From Liolophura sinensis (Eukaryota > Mollusca > Polyplacophora > Chitonida > Chitonidae), in the NCBI RefSeq assembly GCF_032854445.1, contig NC_088298.1, forward strand, positions 21,477,295 through 21,541,294: a stretch of DNA of 64,000 nucleotides. Direction: 5' to 3'. A program made the translations under genes and the position numbers. How positions within the stretch are numbered: position 1 is the first letter of the stretch; each line of letters starts with the position of its first letter. Shown piece by piece: positions 38,038-49,439 of the stretch. The notes below the pieces were generated by a model. It had not been told where the DNA came from. It saw only the letters and a program-made list of their open reading frames with translations, and searched no databases.

Positions 38038-38461
38038 CTGAAATAAGACAGAAAACGTTAAATGAATGCTCCGGTAAACATATCACTTGGTAGTGATACA
38101 GTTAATATTCTGAATACCACTGGACACAACAAGGCTTGCAAAAATATATCCATTTTATTAGAGTGGTGCATCGGCGGCCATTGAAGTAAATGCCTTTGGC
38201 TTCGTAACTGCAGCTTTGCTATGATTTTTGTTGTTGTTTATCAGTCTTTGCTTCGTTTCGGTTGGTGTTTTTGTCCAATAAATGAAAGGACAACTTTTCG
38301 GTAACACACTGCGTGAAACTAACAAAACAAGTTCAGTAATTGTAACAGTAGATCACTAATACAGATAGGTAAGCTGAAGCGTAAGAAAACCATTTTTCCA
38401 TATTTTAGTAAAACTTCAAAAAGGACATTTTCACTGCAGGGGTAGCTGACTAAATATTGAT

Positions 38462-38622
38462 TTTATTTTACTTGATTGGTATTTTACTCAGCACTGAAGA
38501 ATGATTCACTTATACAACGGCGGCCAGCATTATGGTGGATGGTGGAAGGAGCCCAGTGGACACCCACGACCATCCGCAGGCTGCTGAAAGACCGTCCAAC
38601 ATACGGCTGGAAAGGAAGCAGA
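38462..38622 (-). mobile_element. SINE family A, truncated
   Basis: TTACTTGATTGGTATTTTAC, CGGCGGCCAGCATTATGG, GACCATCCGCAGGCTGCTG and TACGGCTGGAAAGGAAGC; no tRNA head. It lies next to the EGF-like exon. Confidence 0.85.
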
Positions 38623-38700
38623 GCAATCAAATAAATAAAAAAATAAATGAATAGATAAGTAAATGTTGTGATTTGGTGGGAAAACGTTTACCCTGCTTAC

Positions 38701-38841
38701 CTCCGCACGAGCCGTTCTCATTGGGGGGTTGTAGCGTGTGCACACAGACACACGTGTGCTTGGTGGTTTGATTGTGCCAGGTGGCACATTGGCCTTCTGG
38801 GCACAGCTTTTCGTTGCAAGAACTTGGATGGAATTCTTGGT
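38701..38841 (-). CDS. RTK exon: 6-Cys EGF-like module
   Basis: 141 bp, phase 1-1. The acceptor is CTCATTTCAG|AC and the donor GGAG|gtaagc. It encodes residues 73-118 with Cys80, 85, 90, 102, 104 and 117: C-x4-C-x4-C-x11-C-x1-C-x12-C. That is close to EGF-like spacing, including the diagnostic C-x-C. One N-glycosylation sequon (NQT, 95-97). A symmetric phase-1 exon carrying one disulphide module is typical of EGF domains in animal receptors. A SINE lies about 80 bp downstream of its donor (38462-38622). Joining to 32946-33305 gives Gly118-Asp119-Val120 with no frame change. Confidence 0.85.
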
Positions 38842-38884
38842 CTGAAATGAGAAACAAATCACGTATTTGTAAATTTTGTGTTTG

Positions 38885-39225
38885 TCATTCAACGAAGAAA
38901 CAGATATTCCAGAGTCAATAATCGCAAGACTAATTTACAAACATTCAGTGTTCAACACAAACCACCGAGAAACTAAAAAAATACACACATATATATAAAG
39001 TAATAAATACAACGGATTCATGCAAAAAAGGCAAAAAGTCAACAGTTTTTTTTAGGATGGCTGTATATATCCAATATATCCAATGTGGCGATCTTATTCA
39101 ACACAATGAATATAAATTCTATAACCTCGTGAAATAAAACACAAATAAGAAGCGTATTGTCTAATTATGACGCGTATGTACATATATTGACGATTTCATC
39201 AAATTCCAATATTGATTTTCAGAAC
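38885..39225. other. Intronic stretch with a family D trace
   Basis: GTCAATAATCGCAAGAC and GTTCAACACAAACCACCGAG at 38910-38970 recall minus-strand family D; otherwise nothing. Confidence 0.35.
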
Positions 39226-39229
39226 CGGC

Positions 39230-39385
39230 TTCTGTTTACTCCATACTTTACTAGGTTCTAAGGATATAGTGTTAAACGTTGTTTTGGAAATGGATCTTGC
39301 GATTATCGACTTGGAACGCCCTTTAAGGACTACGAATGGTATACGAATGTTGGACGTGACGCTTATATTTAATGCTGCCGTGAAG
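39230..39385 (+). repeat. Dispersed repeat, family D
   Basis: Near-identical over about 100 bp to 30530-30630. It produces a short ORF that is not a gene. A (TTA)n run follows at about 39449-39475. Confidence 0.7.
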
Positions 39386-39540
39386 ATGAAATTTTAGTCA
39401 TTCTACACCAGTGACGTCAAATAAATTGAAATTAACACCGCTTTATTTTTATTATTATTATTATTATTATTATTTTGTCCAATTCTGCTTAAGACATGCT
39501 ACTAGGGAACGTGTAATTTGTCAGTATTTATGCATTTACG

Positions 39541-39690
39541 TGAACAGTTAGAATAAAACCCTAGGGTACCTAAAAGGTAAATTGACAAGAGGCCGTATTT
39601 CATCGGCTTTGTGTGACCATTTGACAGCTATCACACTCCCGTCGGTGCTTTTTTCTCTCTATACTGAACGTCTTAATTATATTGTCAAGT
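39541..39690 (+). repeat. Family E repeat, single monomer with flank
   Basis: GTGAACAGTTAGAATAAAAC, GGTAAATTGACAAGAGGCCG, GACAGCTATCACACTCCCGT. This flank-plus-monomer arrangement recurs at 46790 and 58460. Confidence 0.65.
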
Positions 39691-39905
39691 AAAATCTGTT
39701 TATTCGCGCAGTCACATAAGCATTCAACCACGCTATGATCACGCTTGTTGGACTGCGTCTTTAAGTCAGGTGAGCTCTGGTTTCCCCTGGCCACTCTAGT
39801 TTCCTTCACTCATGTGTCTGACATTGCCTTACTGGTGAATATTTCTGACCACGGTTTTGTATACCAATCAGTGCAAAACATGAACCAACACAGGTCAAGA
39901 GTCCA

Positions 39906-40116
39906 GGGCCCGGGATCACGAAGCGATGTTAGACTTAAGTCAAAATTTCACTCATTAAACTCGGTATTTTTCTTTCCGTTATTTTAGCTGAAATTTGTTT
40001 TACAATAACCTACCCAGAATTTACGATGTGAAGAAATATTTTGACTTTGTAACATAAGAAATAACAATTTTAAAGTGATTTGAAGTTTTGACTTAAGTCC
40101 AAGATCGCTTCGACCC
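39906..40116. mobile_element. MITE family 2, intact
   Basis: About 40-bp imperfect terminal inverted repeats: GAAGCGATGTTAGACTTAAG at the left and the reverse complement of CTTAAGTCCAAGATCGCTTC at the right. No ORF. Confidence 0.8.
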
Positions 40117-40322
40117 ATTTTTATTAAGCAACTTAAGACTTGAGTCATAAATTGGAAGTTTAAACAAATTCAGAACATGACAGAACTCAAATCATTGTTA
40201 GTGCATTGTTCTGCATTAAAGAATGTGTGTAGAACTTTAAACTTTCCAGAGTAAAAGATTTTAAATGTAGATGTATTTGAATTTTGACTGAAGTCTTAAG
40301 ACGTTTGATAAATACAGCCCCA
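40117..40322. mobile_element. Second MITE of family 2 type, abutting the first
   Basis: Left TATTAAGCAACTTAAGACTT, right AAGTCTTAAGACGTTTGATA followed by AATACAGCCCC. The interior shares AGAACTTTAAACTTTCCAGA in reverse with 18187-18387. Confidence 0.7.
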
Positions 40323-40429
40323 GGTCCAACTGGAGGCCGTATTACCGACATGGTACATATACTATCATGGTACATAAATTCTGATACCGATTTAAATCAT
40401 TCCGTTAAGCCTTATCTGGCATCTTTCCA

Positions 40430-40620
40430 ACAGCACTAAAAATTGTTGACTGCTTCTTTTTGTGTGATTCCGGTCTTATTTTGTATATTATTCTTATACT
40501 AATTCTTTGATGTTTTTAGTTAGAAGTCGTCTTGGGAATTGGCATTGTGCTTATTGATCCAAAGCGCCCATTTTGGTTGACAGCTGGAATGTACGAATGT
40601 CTTTTTCCAAGGTCTTCTGT
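40430..40620 (+). repeat. Dispersed repeat, family D
   Basis: CACTAAAAATTGTTGACTGC, TTTTTGTGTGATTCCGGTC, then CTTGGGAATTGGCATTGTG and GACAGCTGGAATGTACGAAT; a diverged copy. Confidence 0.5.
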
Positions 40621-40639
40621 AGTAGAATTTTATACAGAT

Positions 40640-41305
40640 AAATTTGACACTTGTTTTAATAGCAGAATTTTTTCTCTCTACAAGAACACAATGTGTGAGA
40701 ACAGGCGATTTGTTAACAAGACCAGGAAAGGATTTCTTCGGCTCTATAAAGAAACGCACCTTGCTCTCTTATCTAAAACGCTATCACCAGTTTATTACCG
40801 TCATTAGTGTACTTGGTGGGTGTAACAGAGAGATAAATCTAGAAATTTAATGGTTTTGTTCACCTTTTTGGCTACAGTATGTTGAGTCAATACCCCAATC
40901 ATTAAAACGCTGGAATTGTAGGCTTTTGGTTATGCTGATGGACACTAAACACGCTTAAACCATACCTTATCGTAAAAACACGGGTTCAAGCGTGATTAGA
41001 ATTGCTTAAGGGTAGCTACAGTTTAATGACTGTGGCATACGGTTACATTTTTTTAAGGATTATATTGAACTTTTGGAACTTTAATTGCTCTTAATTTTTT
41101 TCCTTGCTTTGGTACATCTTCGCTCATCGGTCGAAATTCCCGCTGCATCACTTCGTCAGGTAAATTAAGCCTTATTTCTTTCATTATTTGTGGACTTTCT
41201 CATCCTATTTATATATCTACCAATTTATTTCGTTTATACACTTGGAAACAAAGAACATTTGGGTTATATAACTACTACTAAAGAAAAGTGTACAGTGAGG
41301 AGAGA
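40640..41305. other. Intronic stretch, nothing recognised
   Basis: Overlapping short plus-strand ORFs without domain or splice support. Confidence 0.4.
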
Positions 41306-41309
41306 AAAA

Positions 41310-41400
41310 AACCGGAGCAGCGGCGATAGTGTGATAGCTGGCAAATGGTCAAGGTAACCCGTGAAATACGACATCTTGTCAGTTTACATTGGATAGGAAT
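41310..41400 (-). repeat. Family E repeat fragment
   Basis: GCGGCGATAGTGTGATAGCT, AACCCGTGAAATACG and TCAGTTTAC read as the reverse complement of the family E monomer and flank. Confidence 0.55.
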
Positions 41401-41561
41401 TTACTCTAACCGTCTATTTAAATGATTAAATGATTAGCATCACTATAACCTCTCCCTAGAACCATTTCTTAAACAGAACAAGGCAAAAGAAGCAGTGATG
41501 TTAATTGCAATTTTTATTAGACGTTATTGGTCTAGAATTATTCAATATCCTGTGTGCCCAA

Positions 41562-41886
41562 TTTCACTGGCTACGTGTGTCAATTTGCCAGCTATCACAC
41601 CGTCGTCGCTGCTCAGGTTTTACTCTCTGTGCTCTAAAATCGTATTTTACCGGTTACATGTGTCTATTTGCTAACTATCAAACTAACGTCGCTGCTCTGG
41701 TTTTACTCTCTATGCTCTAGCCGTATTTCACCGGTTACATGTGTCTGTTTGCTAAGTATCACAATAACGTCGCTGCTCTGGTTTTACTCTCTATGCTCTT
41801 GCCGTGTTTCACCGGTTACAAGTGTCTGTTTGCTCACTATCAAACTAACGTCGCTGCTCTGGTTTTACTCATTATGTACTGCTAGT
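41562..41886 (+). repeat. Satellite of 80-82-bp monomers (family E), four copies
   Basis: Monomers contain CACCGGTTACATGTGTCTG, CGTCGCTGCTCTGG and TTTTACTCTCTATGCTC. A unit near 81 bp is close to a multiple of 3, so a plus-strand ORF runs through part of it; its 27-residue period marks it as repeat, not gene. Confidence 0.85.
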
Positions 41887-42021
41887 CATCTAGTATACCA
41901 GTATCCCGTGACCACATCAGGCGTATGCCAGACCTCTTCCAGTGAGGGAGAAGAATACACATATTGGTGTTTTGAAAAGTATGGAAGAGTAACATCGACG
42001 TAAAAAGGTTGAAATCTATGC

Positions 42022-42130
42022 GTCGAATCAGAAATTCGTATACCAGCCGTCAACAACCGCAAGGCCAATACTCAAAACGACGTTTAACACAAACTACTAA
42101 AGAACTACCAGATTAATTTTTTGAGTGTAG
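42022..42130. repeat. Family D fragment joined to a MITE family 1 end
   Basis: AAATTCGTATACCAGCCGTC and AATACTCAAAACGACG (family D, minus) are followed by ACCAGATTAATTTTTTGAGT, the terminal sequence of MITE family 1. Confidence 0.55.
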
Positions 42131-42139
42131 ATACATTAC

Positions 42140-43690
42140 CGGTATTTTGCACATGAGAAAGGTTAAGGCGTTGATGTGCGTTACTGGGACCCATTCTTTA
42201 AAGCAAGTCATAATCAGAAATGTGACTTAAACGTTTGGCCCCGTGAGTAAAAGTTGGTAACACGTAGAACGTTTCATGTTAAGACATATACAGTAAAATA
42301 TGCACTGTATGGAACCAAACATCGTGTAATATACCGAGATTATAACTTTTGACTTAAGTCGAAATTGACTTGGTGGAATATGAACAAGTTCAGTTCTGAT
42401 TTAATATTATAAATACAATTTTAATGGACAGGAAGGGGGAAGGGCCTAGGAATTCAAATCTTGACCATCTCATTGATATTAAGAAATTAGAAAAATGTGC
42501 AAAAATGTTATTTTCAATATGAAAAAAAGAGCTTTGTGACGCGGTTTGAAATTCTAACGGGCTGTAATTTTTTCCATTTTAGGAATATCTCGTCTGCTCG
42601 TCTAGCTATTTCAGACATAATTGTGACAGGGATAGACTGCTCCTCTTTACTCACAAGGTCTGTATCATGAACAACAAAAAAAGCTGAGAGAGAAGTATTA
42701 TGCTTTCTGTGCTACAAATATCTGTCCTAAAAATTAGAAGAATTACGGTAACTCCAGAAATGGTTATGTGAAAATTGCTGTAAGTCACGTTCTCATGGGT
42801 TTACCTTGACCTTTTGCGAAATCTCTTGAGAAGTTAACGCAGAAAACGATTAGCTTTACTACAGCTCCTGAAGTTTGTCGTAGTCCAGGATATACATACA
42901 CCTGATAATGAACTGGTATCTCTGTTGGTCATCGGAAGCGTAATGGCACACCGTTCCTAGTCCCTCAACATACTAATAATAATGGCGGTCGCCATGACCT
43001 ATAGCGCAAGCAGTTCTCTGCCACTAGGGCCTAATTACATCGTCCCCTTGCTATACCCCCTAGAGACAGGCAGCTCCTCACTGACCGTCTGCTAAGGACT
43101 GGCTGATGGTGTGTGAAAAGCGAAGTGACTATTTGTCCTGCTAGCACCTAATTACTGGCTTACCTTCCAGGAGTGGCCAGAACTCGTTAGGCAGATTATG
43201 AATAAGGGATGTTGAGTAATTTAAGGTAAATTTGTCCTGCATGATTAGAATGGATGTTTATGGCTCTAGCACCACCAAGAGAATTAGAAAGCTGGTAACA
43301 GACTAGCACATTATTTATATCCATGGAAAAAATATAAGTTTTTTTTTCACTAGACAAAGCTAGTTATTATTAATAAACGATTTCCTATACGCCCAATTTA
43401 TATTAATTTGCAATAGGCGATGATTTATTTCAGACTGATGCCTCTATATCAAAATGGTACTTCCTCTTGGGAAGTACTTTACTTCATATTCGATTCAAAA
43501 ATACATATATTTAACAGTATCTTATTATATGAGTTTAATTCACGCATTTGGTTGAAGGCAGTCTCTGTATTAGTATCTACCAATGGTTGGTTTCAATTAT
43601 TGAGCAATTATGCTGACAAGCCAAAAAATCTATATATGTAAAATTCGATTATACTTTACCATTTAAATATAATTTTTCCGAATAGTCATA
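42140..43690. other. Intronic stretch, nothing certain
   Basis: A MITE family 2 trace (TTTTGACTTAAGTCGAAATT near 42347). At 42960-43200 the sequence is richer in GC and carries CCTAATTAC twice (about 43029 and 43147). An open 73-bp segment before a gtaagc on the minus strand there (43170-43242) is a weak exon candidate. Confidence 0.35.
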
Positions 43691-43717
43691 CAAAAGATTT
43701 TAGAAATGGTTGCTGTC

Positions 43718-43962
43718 TAGCTTGGTGCTCAACACCAAGATGTTAGAGCAAGAGAAACACGACTGTGTCAGTATAATATGACTGGATGGGGTGTCATGGC
43801 GGGCTTTGTTTTCTTCATGATACTTCAGTGGCACTCACCCTGCCACAAGAAGACACAATATATGTACACATACCTAATGACTCCTCATCGTCATATGACT
43901 GACAAACTGTTATGTACCACGTACAACACCAAGAATACATATATTTATTTATCCCATAAGTC
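43718..43962 (+). mobile_element. SINE B body, head missing
   Basis: GTGTCAGTATAATATGACTGG, GATACTTCAGTGGCAC, then CATCGTCATATGACTGACAA. The same succession occurs at 61716-62035. Confidence 0.75.
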
Positions 43963-44140
43963 CTCAATTAGCAAGCAAATAAAATCCATATCGCCGTAAA
44001 CGTTAAATTAAACCGATATATAAATATAAACATATATAAATATTCCTATAAAAATGCTTGTCTGATTAGACAAACATTATCATGTTATTCAGAGCCCAGT
44101 ATATTTCAAACCCAGGGAAATATAACTCAACTTGACACAC

Positions 44141-44168
44141 ACATATATATATATATATGAAAAGAAAG

Positions 44169-44199
<31 letters not shown>

Positions 44200-44206
44200 T
44201 CTTTTC
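44141..44206. repeat. (TA)n microsatellite inside a short hairpin
   Basis: (TA)n tracts at about 44143-44158 and 44169-44196; the second is framed by GAAAAGAAA (44159-44167) and its exact reverse complement TTTCTTTTC (44198-44206). Confidence 0.85.
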
Positions 44207-44209
44207 CAA

Positions 44210-44695
44210 CTCAGTTTATATTTTGTATTTTTTCACCGATATTACCTCTTAAAGCGAAGGAAAATAAAATAATTAATGATAAATTTACCCAAAGCTTTAT
44301 TAGAAACTACATTTTACTTATTATTATAAGATTTTTTGAAGTTAGTTAAATCCAATCAATTCTATGGTTGACACCATTGAACATATTACCAATATTCGGT
44401 GCTAGTTTTCACCTTTGACAAATATTCTTGTTACGGTTACTAACTGAAAGTCTACTCATTCACATCAACGCCAAAAGGATGCATGAAAGATAAGGAATGA
44501 ACTTCTTAACACGACGTTTAGGGTGTGTCTTAACAAACAAAAGTATCAAAAAATTCCCTTTGTTTTTGTTTGTAAAATTAGCGTTAAACCACAGCCTTTC
44601 TAAGCCTCATTAGTCAGTCCAGATTTCCGAATGAAAACATAACCCTCACTTTAAACTTTATATTTTCTGTGAATCCTTTAAATATGGTCAGCACG
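44210..44695. other. Intronic stretch, nothing recognised
   Basis: AT-rich, no element seen. Confidence 0.4.
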
Positions 44696-44698
44696 TTT

Positions 44699-44938
44699 CA
44701 ATGACCCAGGAGCTTCTCACCAATGCGGCTGTAGTGAGTTCAAGTCCAGCTCATGCTATCTTCCTCTCCAGCCGTACGTGGGAAGGTCTGTCAGCAACCT
44801 GCTGATGGTTGTGGGTTTCCCCAAGACTCTGTCCCGTTTCCACCCACCATTATGCTAGCCACCGTCGTATAAGTGAAATATTCTTGAGTTACGCGTAAAA
44901 CACCAATATAATAAATAATTAATGAATAAATTTAATAA
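44699..44938 (+). mobile_element. SINE family A, near full length
   Basis: ATGACCCAGGAGCTTCTCACC, GTGAGTTCAAGTCCAG (good B box), GCCGTACGTGGGAAGG, the core, and an ATAAATAATTAATGAATAAA tail. Confidence 0.9.
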
Positions 44939-44939
44939 C

Positions 44940-45890
44940 AGTTATTCGGCATGTTTGTGACTTCAATAACCCGGTTAGGTTGACCATAAACACTTCCTTA
45001 TTCCTTATTTTGCATTTTATTCGGGTAATACTCTACTATGAATGGCCAATGATTGCGTCTTGACCGAGAAACAAACACTCTTTATATAAATGACGGACAT
45101 GAAACGGAGTTACGACAAGGTTACTGTTGGCAAATGGTAGCACAATATTGCGGTGAAGTCGGGTCTCTTGCCAAGTTACTTCAGTGTTATTTATGTTCAG
45201 GTGTATGTTTAAAGACTAGCTATAAACACGCTCTTTAGTACTAAGGCTTAAGTACAATGAGGTAAAAAATGTGCAGCGATGTTAGTAGCATTTAATTACA
45301 GGTCACTGATCTAGAACTACTCAAATTGTTGTGTTGTCATCACATGTAACATATAAAACACATCAAAACAATGCAAAGGGACAAGCCATGGGGTCGCTTA
45401 GTCCACCAGGGTAAAACGAGTTTAGTTTACAATGTACAATACAACGGTGAAATGTTCCTGAAAATGGGGTAAAAAGAAATGAAATATACATCTATACTGT
45501 TTTGAAGATTTAAAACAAACCCAAGGAGGAAGCGCATGGGATTTATTAATAAAGAATCGTCTAAGTATCGACAGAAATCAACCTAAATCAAACAATTAAC
45601 TGTGCTACTCAGACATCAAAAGCAAACTCAGACTAGACGTTTTGACCGGGTAGACTTAGCATTCCGAACTGTCAATAGTTTCAGTCGATCAATTAAGTCT
45701 GCCTCAGATACTCAGAGATCAAATTGAATTCCACTTCCGGTTTTGGGTGATTACTGCGGTTTAGTCGGAAGTACATCTGCACGAGAAGGCAAGACTAATA
45801 GATAAGGAAAATCGGCCCCTCGCAAGTAATCCATATCAACCAAAATGCTCGGTGACCCTGACTGGCATTTACATGCCGTCATTGAGAATC
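44940..45890. other. Intronic stretch, nothing recognised
   Basis: No supported exon or element. Confidence 0.4.
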
Positions 45891-45892
45891 AA

Positions 45893-46096
45893 TCACCCTT
45901 GTCTGCACACACACCTTCGGCGGCTGGCGGCTTGCTGTAATTCTTCATGTGTTTTAATTACAATGTTCCGCATCTTCCTAGAATCATCCCTACCGAACAC
46001 TAATACATAATCACTGGAAAGGCGGATATAATGTTCTGAGCTGTCGCAGCGGGAAAAGCGTTGATTAGGCGTGAAATAAGCATCAGTATTAGCCAC
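45893..46096 (-). other. Exon-like or conserved-looking ORF in an RTK intron
   Basis: 67 codons of mixed, protein-like composition (for example DAYFTPNQRFSRCDSSEHY) in a segment richer in GC than its flanks. It opens after GATTGCCGCAG in the same phase as the RTK ectodomain exons, and TTCG|gtaggg inside it would end in that phase. The acceptor has a poor pyrimidine tract. I recognise no domain. It could be an alternative ectodomain exon, a conserved noncoding element, or chance. Confidence 0.2.
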
Positions 46097-46289
46097 ACCT
46101 GCGGCAATCTGTGTTTAAAGCTAAGCCCGCGGGGATCAGAGAGGAGTGTGTTAATCCAACATGGAGTACAGATCTTTCGGTATATATACACTGGAATGCC
46201 GCGCTAATGGTAAGAGTCTAGACAATTGTATACAATGTTAACATTATACTACAGTGCCCCATCCTCAGTGTGTATTCCGTTTCACGGAA

Positions 46290-46700
46290 TTATTGGCGAG
46301 TTTGCTGACTGGCTGACTGTGTGACTGGTTGGTTTACTGACTATTTTGACGGACTCATAGTCTGACTGATTGTTGTGTGATTGATGAATCAATTGTTGGT
46401 AAACTGATTCACTAACCGATTGACCTAATGGCTGACTCACAGACTCACTCACAAATTGACCTACTGGTTGACTGACCGGGTGACTGACCAATTGACTTAC
46501 TGGTTGACTGACCGCGTGACTGGCCAATTCACTTACTGGATGACTGACCGGGTGACTGACTAATTGACTTACTGGTTGACTGACCGGGTGACTGACCAAC
46601 TGACTTACCGGTTTACTGACCAGGTGACTGGTTGATGGACTGTTTGACTGACCGGTTGACTAATTAGTTGACTAACCGGCGGACTGAATGGTTTGACTGA
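46290..46700. repeat. Degenerate GACTG-type simple repeat
   Basis: Iterated GGTTGACTGACCGGGTGACT and relatives with a 4-bp base word and ~16- and ~40-bp longer periods. It gives a Val/Ser/Gln/Pro ORF on the minus strand (46282-46599), which is not a gene. Confidence 0.85.
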
Positions 46701-46789
46701 TTGGTTGTCTGACAAGACTGACAGACAAAACTGAAGACAGCTTTTAAAACTCTGCTGTTGGGCGTGTAATTTGCCAATATATAAGGCAT

Positions 46790-46870
46790 TAAATGAACAA
46801 TTAGAATAAAACCCTAGCTGAGGTAAATTGACAAAAGACCGTACTTCATCGGTCATAGGTAAACATCTGT
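46790..46870 (+). repeat. Family E flank fragment
   Basis: TGAACAATTAGAATAAAACC, GAGGTAAATTGACAAAAGACC and CTTCATCGG match 39541 and 58460. Confidence 0.6.
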
Positions 46871-47089
46871 CAATTAATTTGTTTAAAGGCTAGCGATCCA
46901 AACGTGAATATCAAGTGTAACTTTATTGAAAAAATGTCATATATTATATCAGCTATCAGTAAAACATATCTATCCTACCAGTTACATGCAACACGTGAGG
47001 TGAATGTGATCCCAGGTTGGCCACGTAAAATATTGGAGTCTCAACGCAGGCCGTTGGGTAGGTCTTTTATATAGGAAAACGTCCGCTGT

Positions 47090-47310
47090 ATATTTTATTT
47101 ATTTATTTGATTGGTGTTTGCGCCGTATTCAAGAATATTTCACTTATACGACGGTGGGCAGCATAATGGTGGGAGGAAACCGGGCAGAGCCCAGGGGAAA
47201 CCCACGACCATCAGCAGGTTGCTGTCAAATCTTCCCACGTACGGCCGGAAAGGAAGCCAGCATGAGCTCCTCAGTCATTACAGTGCAGGAGCGCGCTAAC
47301 CAAGTGAGCC
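47090..47310 (-). mobile_element. SINE family A, near complete core
   Basis: (TTTA)n, GATTGGTGTTTGCGCCGTA, CGACGGTGGGCAGCATAATG, GGAAACCGGGCAGAGCCC, and GCGCTAACCAAGTGAGCCAC at the far end, the remains of the tRNA head. Confidence 0.9.
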
Positions 47311-47419
47311 ACTGGCGGATTCGGCTCATCGTGTCTGGTCTTAAAATGCTACAGGTTATATCAAACATGTCTGGAAAATGCTCTTCATACCTGTCAACCT
47401 TACCGTTTTTGACGTAAGT

Positions 47420-47835
47420 CTTACGTTTTTAAATTAAAGCATCATGCTATCACTGTCGGTGTATTAAATCTAACCTTTTTCCAGCGTAAAAATGTTTCAT
47501 AATATTTCTGTCAGATGTTGATGTTCTGTCAGATGCTTCATCCAGTGAAGCGACGAAATATGTGTAAATTTGCCAGCAAAAGCTTTCAAAATTCAGTTTA
47601 AAATAAACAAACCATTTTTCTTTCACTAGAACCCTCAGTCAAGAATTTGCCCTGGACCAGAACCGGGGCCAGGAGCTCCTGGACACCCCGCTGTTTGGGT
47701 TTCTTACTTCTTTGGTCCTTTCTCAACTGGCAACTCTTGTTCTTACATTTTAACCGGTGGTTTCCACATAATAATACCACTGGCCTGGTTTATATACGAC
47801 ATCTTCTTATTCAATTACTACCAAAGCCTAACTCA
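47420..47835. other. Intronic stretch, one open but unexplained segment
   Basis: After TTTCTTTCACTAG (47617-47629) the plus strand is open in more than one frame to about 47750. No domain recognised and no partner exon found on this strand. Confidence 0.3.
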
Positions 47836-47837
47836 AG

Positions 47838-48006
47838 ATGGCTTCCTCTTCGACCGTACGTGGGAAGGTCGCCCAGGAACCAGCGGATGGTCGTGGGTTT
47901 CCGCCGGGCTCTGCCCGGCGTCCTCCCACCATATTGCTGACCGCCGTCGTATAAGTGAAATATTCTTGAGTACGGCGGAAAACACCAATCAGATAAATAA
48001 ATAAAT
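47838..48006 (+). mobile_element. SINE family A, head missing
   Basis: GGCTTCCTCTTCGACCGTACG through the core to CTTGAGTACGGCGGAAAACA and an (AAATA)n tail. Confidence 0.9.
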
Positions 48007-48009
48007 CAT

Positions 48010-49135
48010 TTAATTACTCGACCGTTAATCCAGTTCATCATTCAATTATTTGACCAGGCAGCACTGTGGATTGAAAAGCAGATTATTTAAGCTTTTTAAG
48101 TCAAAATTCGGCTTTGCTATATAGACCGTATATCGTGCTTTGAAAAAACAAAATAAAAAACAATACAATGATAACGGAGTGAATAAGTACATTAGCGCAA
48201 AACGAACAAGGATGAAGAAAATCTATCAAGGCGTCTAAAAAGTGAACTTATCTTTTTATGGTAATATGTCATCAATTTAGCAGATTGACAGGCAATATCA
48301 ATATGCTAGAAGGACTGGGGGAGAGAAAAGGGTAGAGTGGGAAGGGGCCTAATACTTCATAAATCTGTCGTACCGAGGCTATAAACTTCACTGATCAAGG
48401 TACTTTGCGAAAATGTCATTTGAAATTCGGAACACGGCTCTGGCTAGAGAAAGCTTTATAACAAAATCTTGACTAACCAGACCCTTTTATTCGTGCGCCG
48501 AGAAAAAATGGCACTGCGCATGCGCGCTATCATGCGTATTGATCCCAGTGATGGCCAGTTGGGATGTGTCATTTAGAGAACATAAAAGACCGAGCCTTGA
48601 AAAAACACAACGCTTCTGCTCAGTCGGGCAGACGTTCCGAGCTCCTCTAGGACTAAGGGGAATCAGGGAACATTAGCCCGAGAAAACCCTTGCTAACATG
48701 TTTAGTGACCAGTAGAGCTAGATGTCTTCTTTATTTTCGATGTTGTCGAGAATTTAACCACCATGACAAAAATGGCGGCCCAAATTGCTAACAAGCCTCG
48801 CTAAATTGCTTTCGTGGCCTGTCAAAGATTCTTGCCAACACAATGGCCAATTTGGATTCGGTTTATACAACTCGTGTAAAAATCTGTGTATAAAAGGGTG
48901 CTGTTTTGAAATACTTTGACGCACGTTTACACTGGTTGATTCGGGTACATTTACAAGATTTCCAAAAACATTCAAAATTGTGATATACTTTAACTACAAT
49001 TGTAAAAATAACATTACAAACGTATATAGTGTATCAACAACCTAAAATGTGTATGACAGTATTGTCCAAACAGTGTAGCATATGCGCTATTAGTTTTAGT
49101 ACAATGTGCATCGTAACTGATTTGGTATCACGTTT
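48010..49135. other. Intronic stretch, nothing recognised
   Basis: Locally GC-richer at about 48490-48670 (GCACTGCGCATGCGCGCTAT). No supported exon. Confidence 0.4.
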
Positions 49136-49139
49136 ATGG

Positions 49140-49307
49140 GCCTAGGAAGCAGGTGTACTTGGGTGAAGTAAAGCGCCTCCCTTCGCTAGATACCTGACAA
49201 TTACCCTGACTTAGAGCATCCGTCCCAATAGCGAGGATTGGAATCGAACCTGCGATCGTACTTTTACACTGTACTCAGGAATATTATACGACGGCGGTCA
49301 GCATTCT
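49140..49307 (-). mobile_element. SINE remnants
   Basis: GGATTGGAATCGAACCTGCG (B-box-like) near 49234, then ACTCAGGAATATTATACGAC and GGCGGTCAGCATTCT, a minus-strand family A core fragment. Confidence 0.5.
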
Positions 49308-49439
49308 AATTGTTCAAGTGCTTGATAGTCGCAGTGAGGTGCCGATTTTTGCATCATTTGCTAAAACCCCCCCACCCTCCCCGCTCCTCTTCCAACCCCA
49401 CCCCATCCCGCACCGCCCTACAGTTAGAAGCCAGATTTC

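Noticed and set aside
46282-46599. Val/Ser/Gln/Pro repeat protein
   Set aside because: Translation of a degenerate 4-bp-based simple repeat.
47647-47940. 97-codon plus-strand ORF
   Set aside because: Its second half is SINE A; the first half is open in more than one frame without a recognisable domain.
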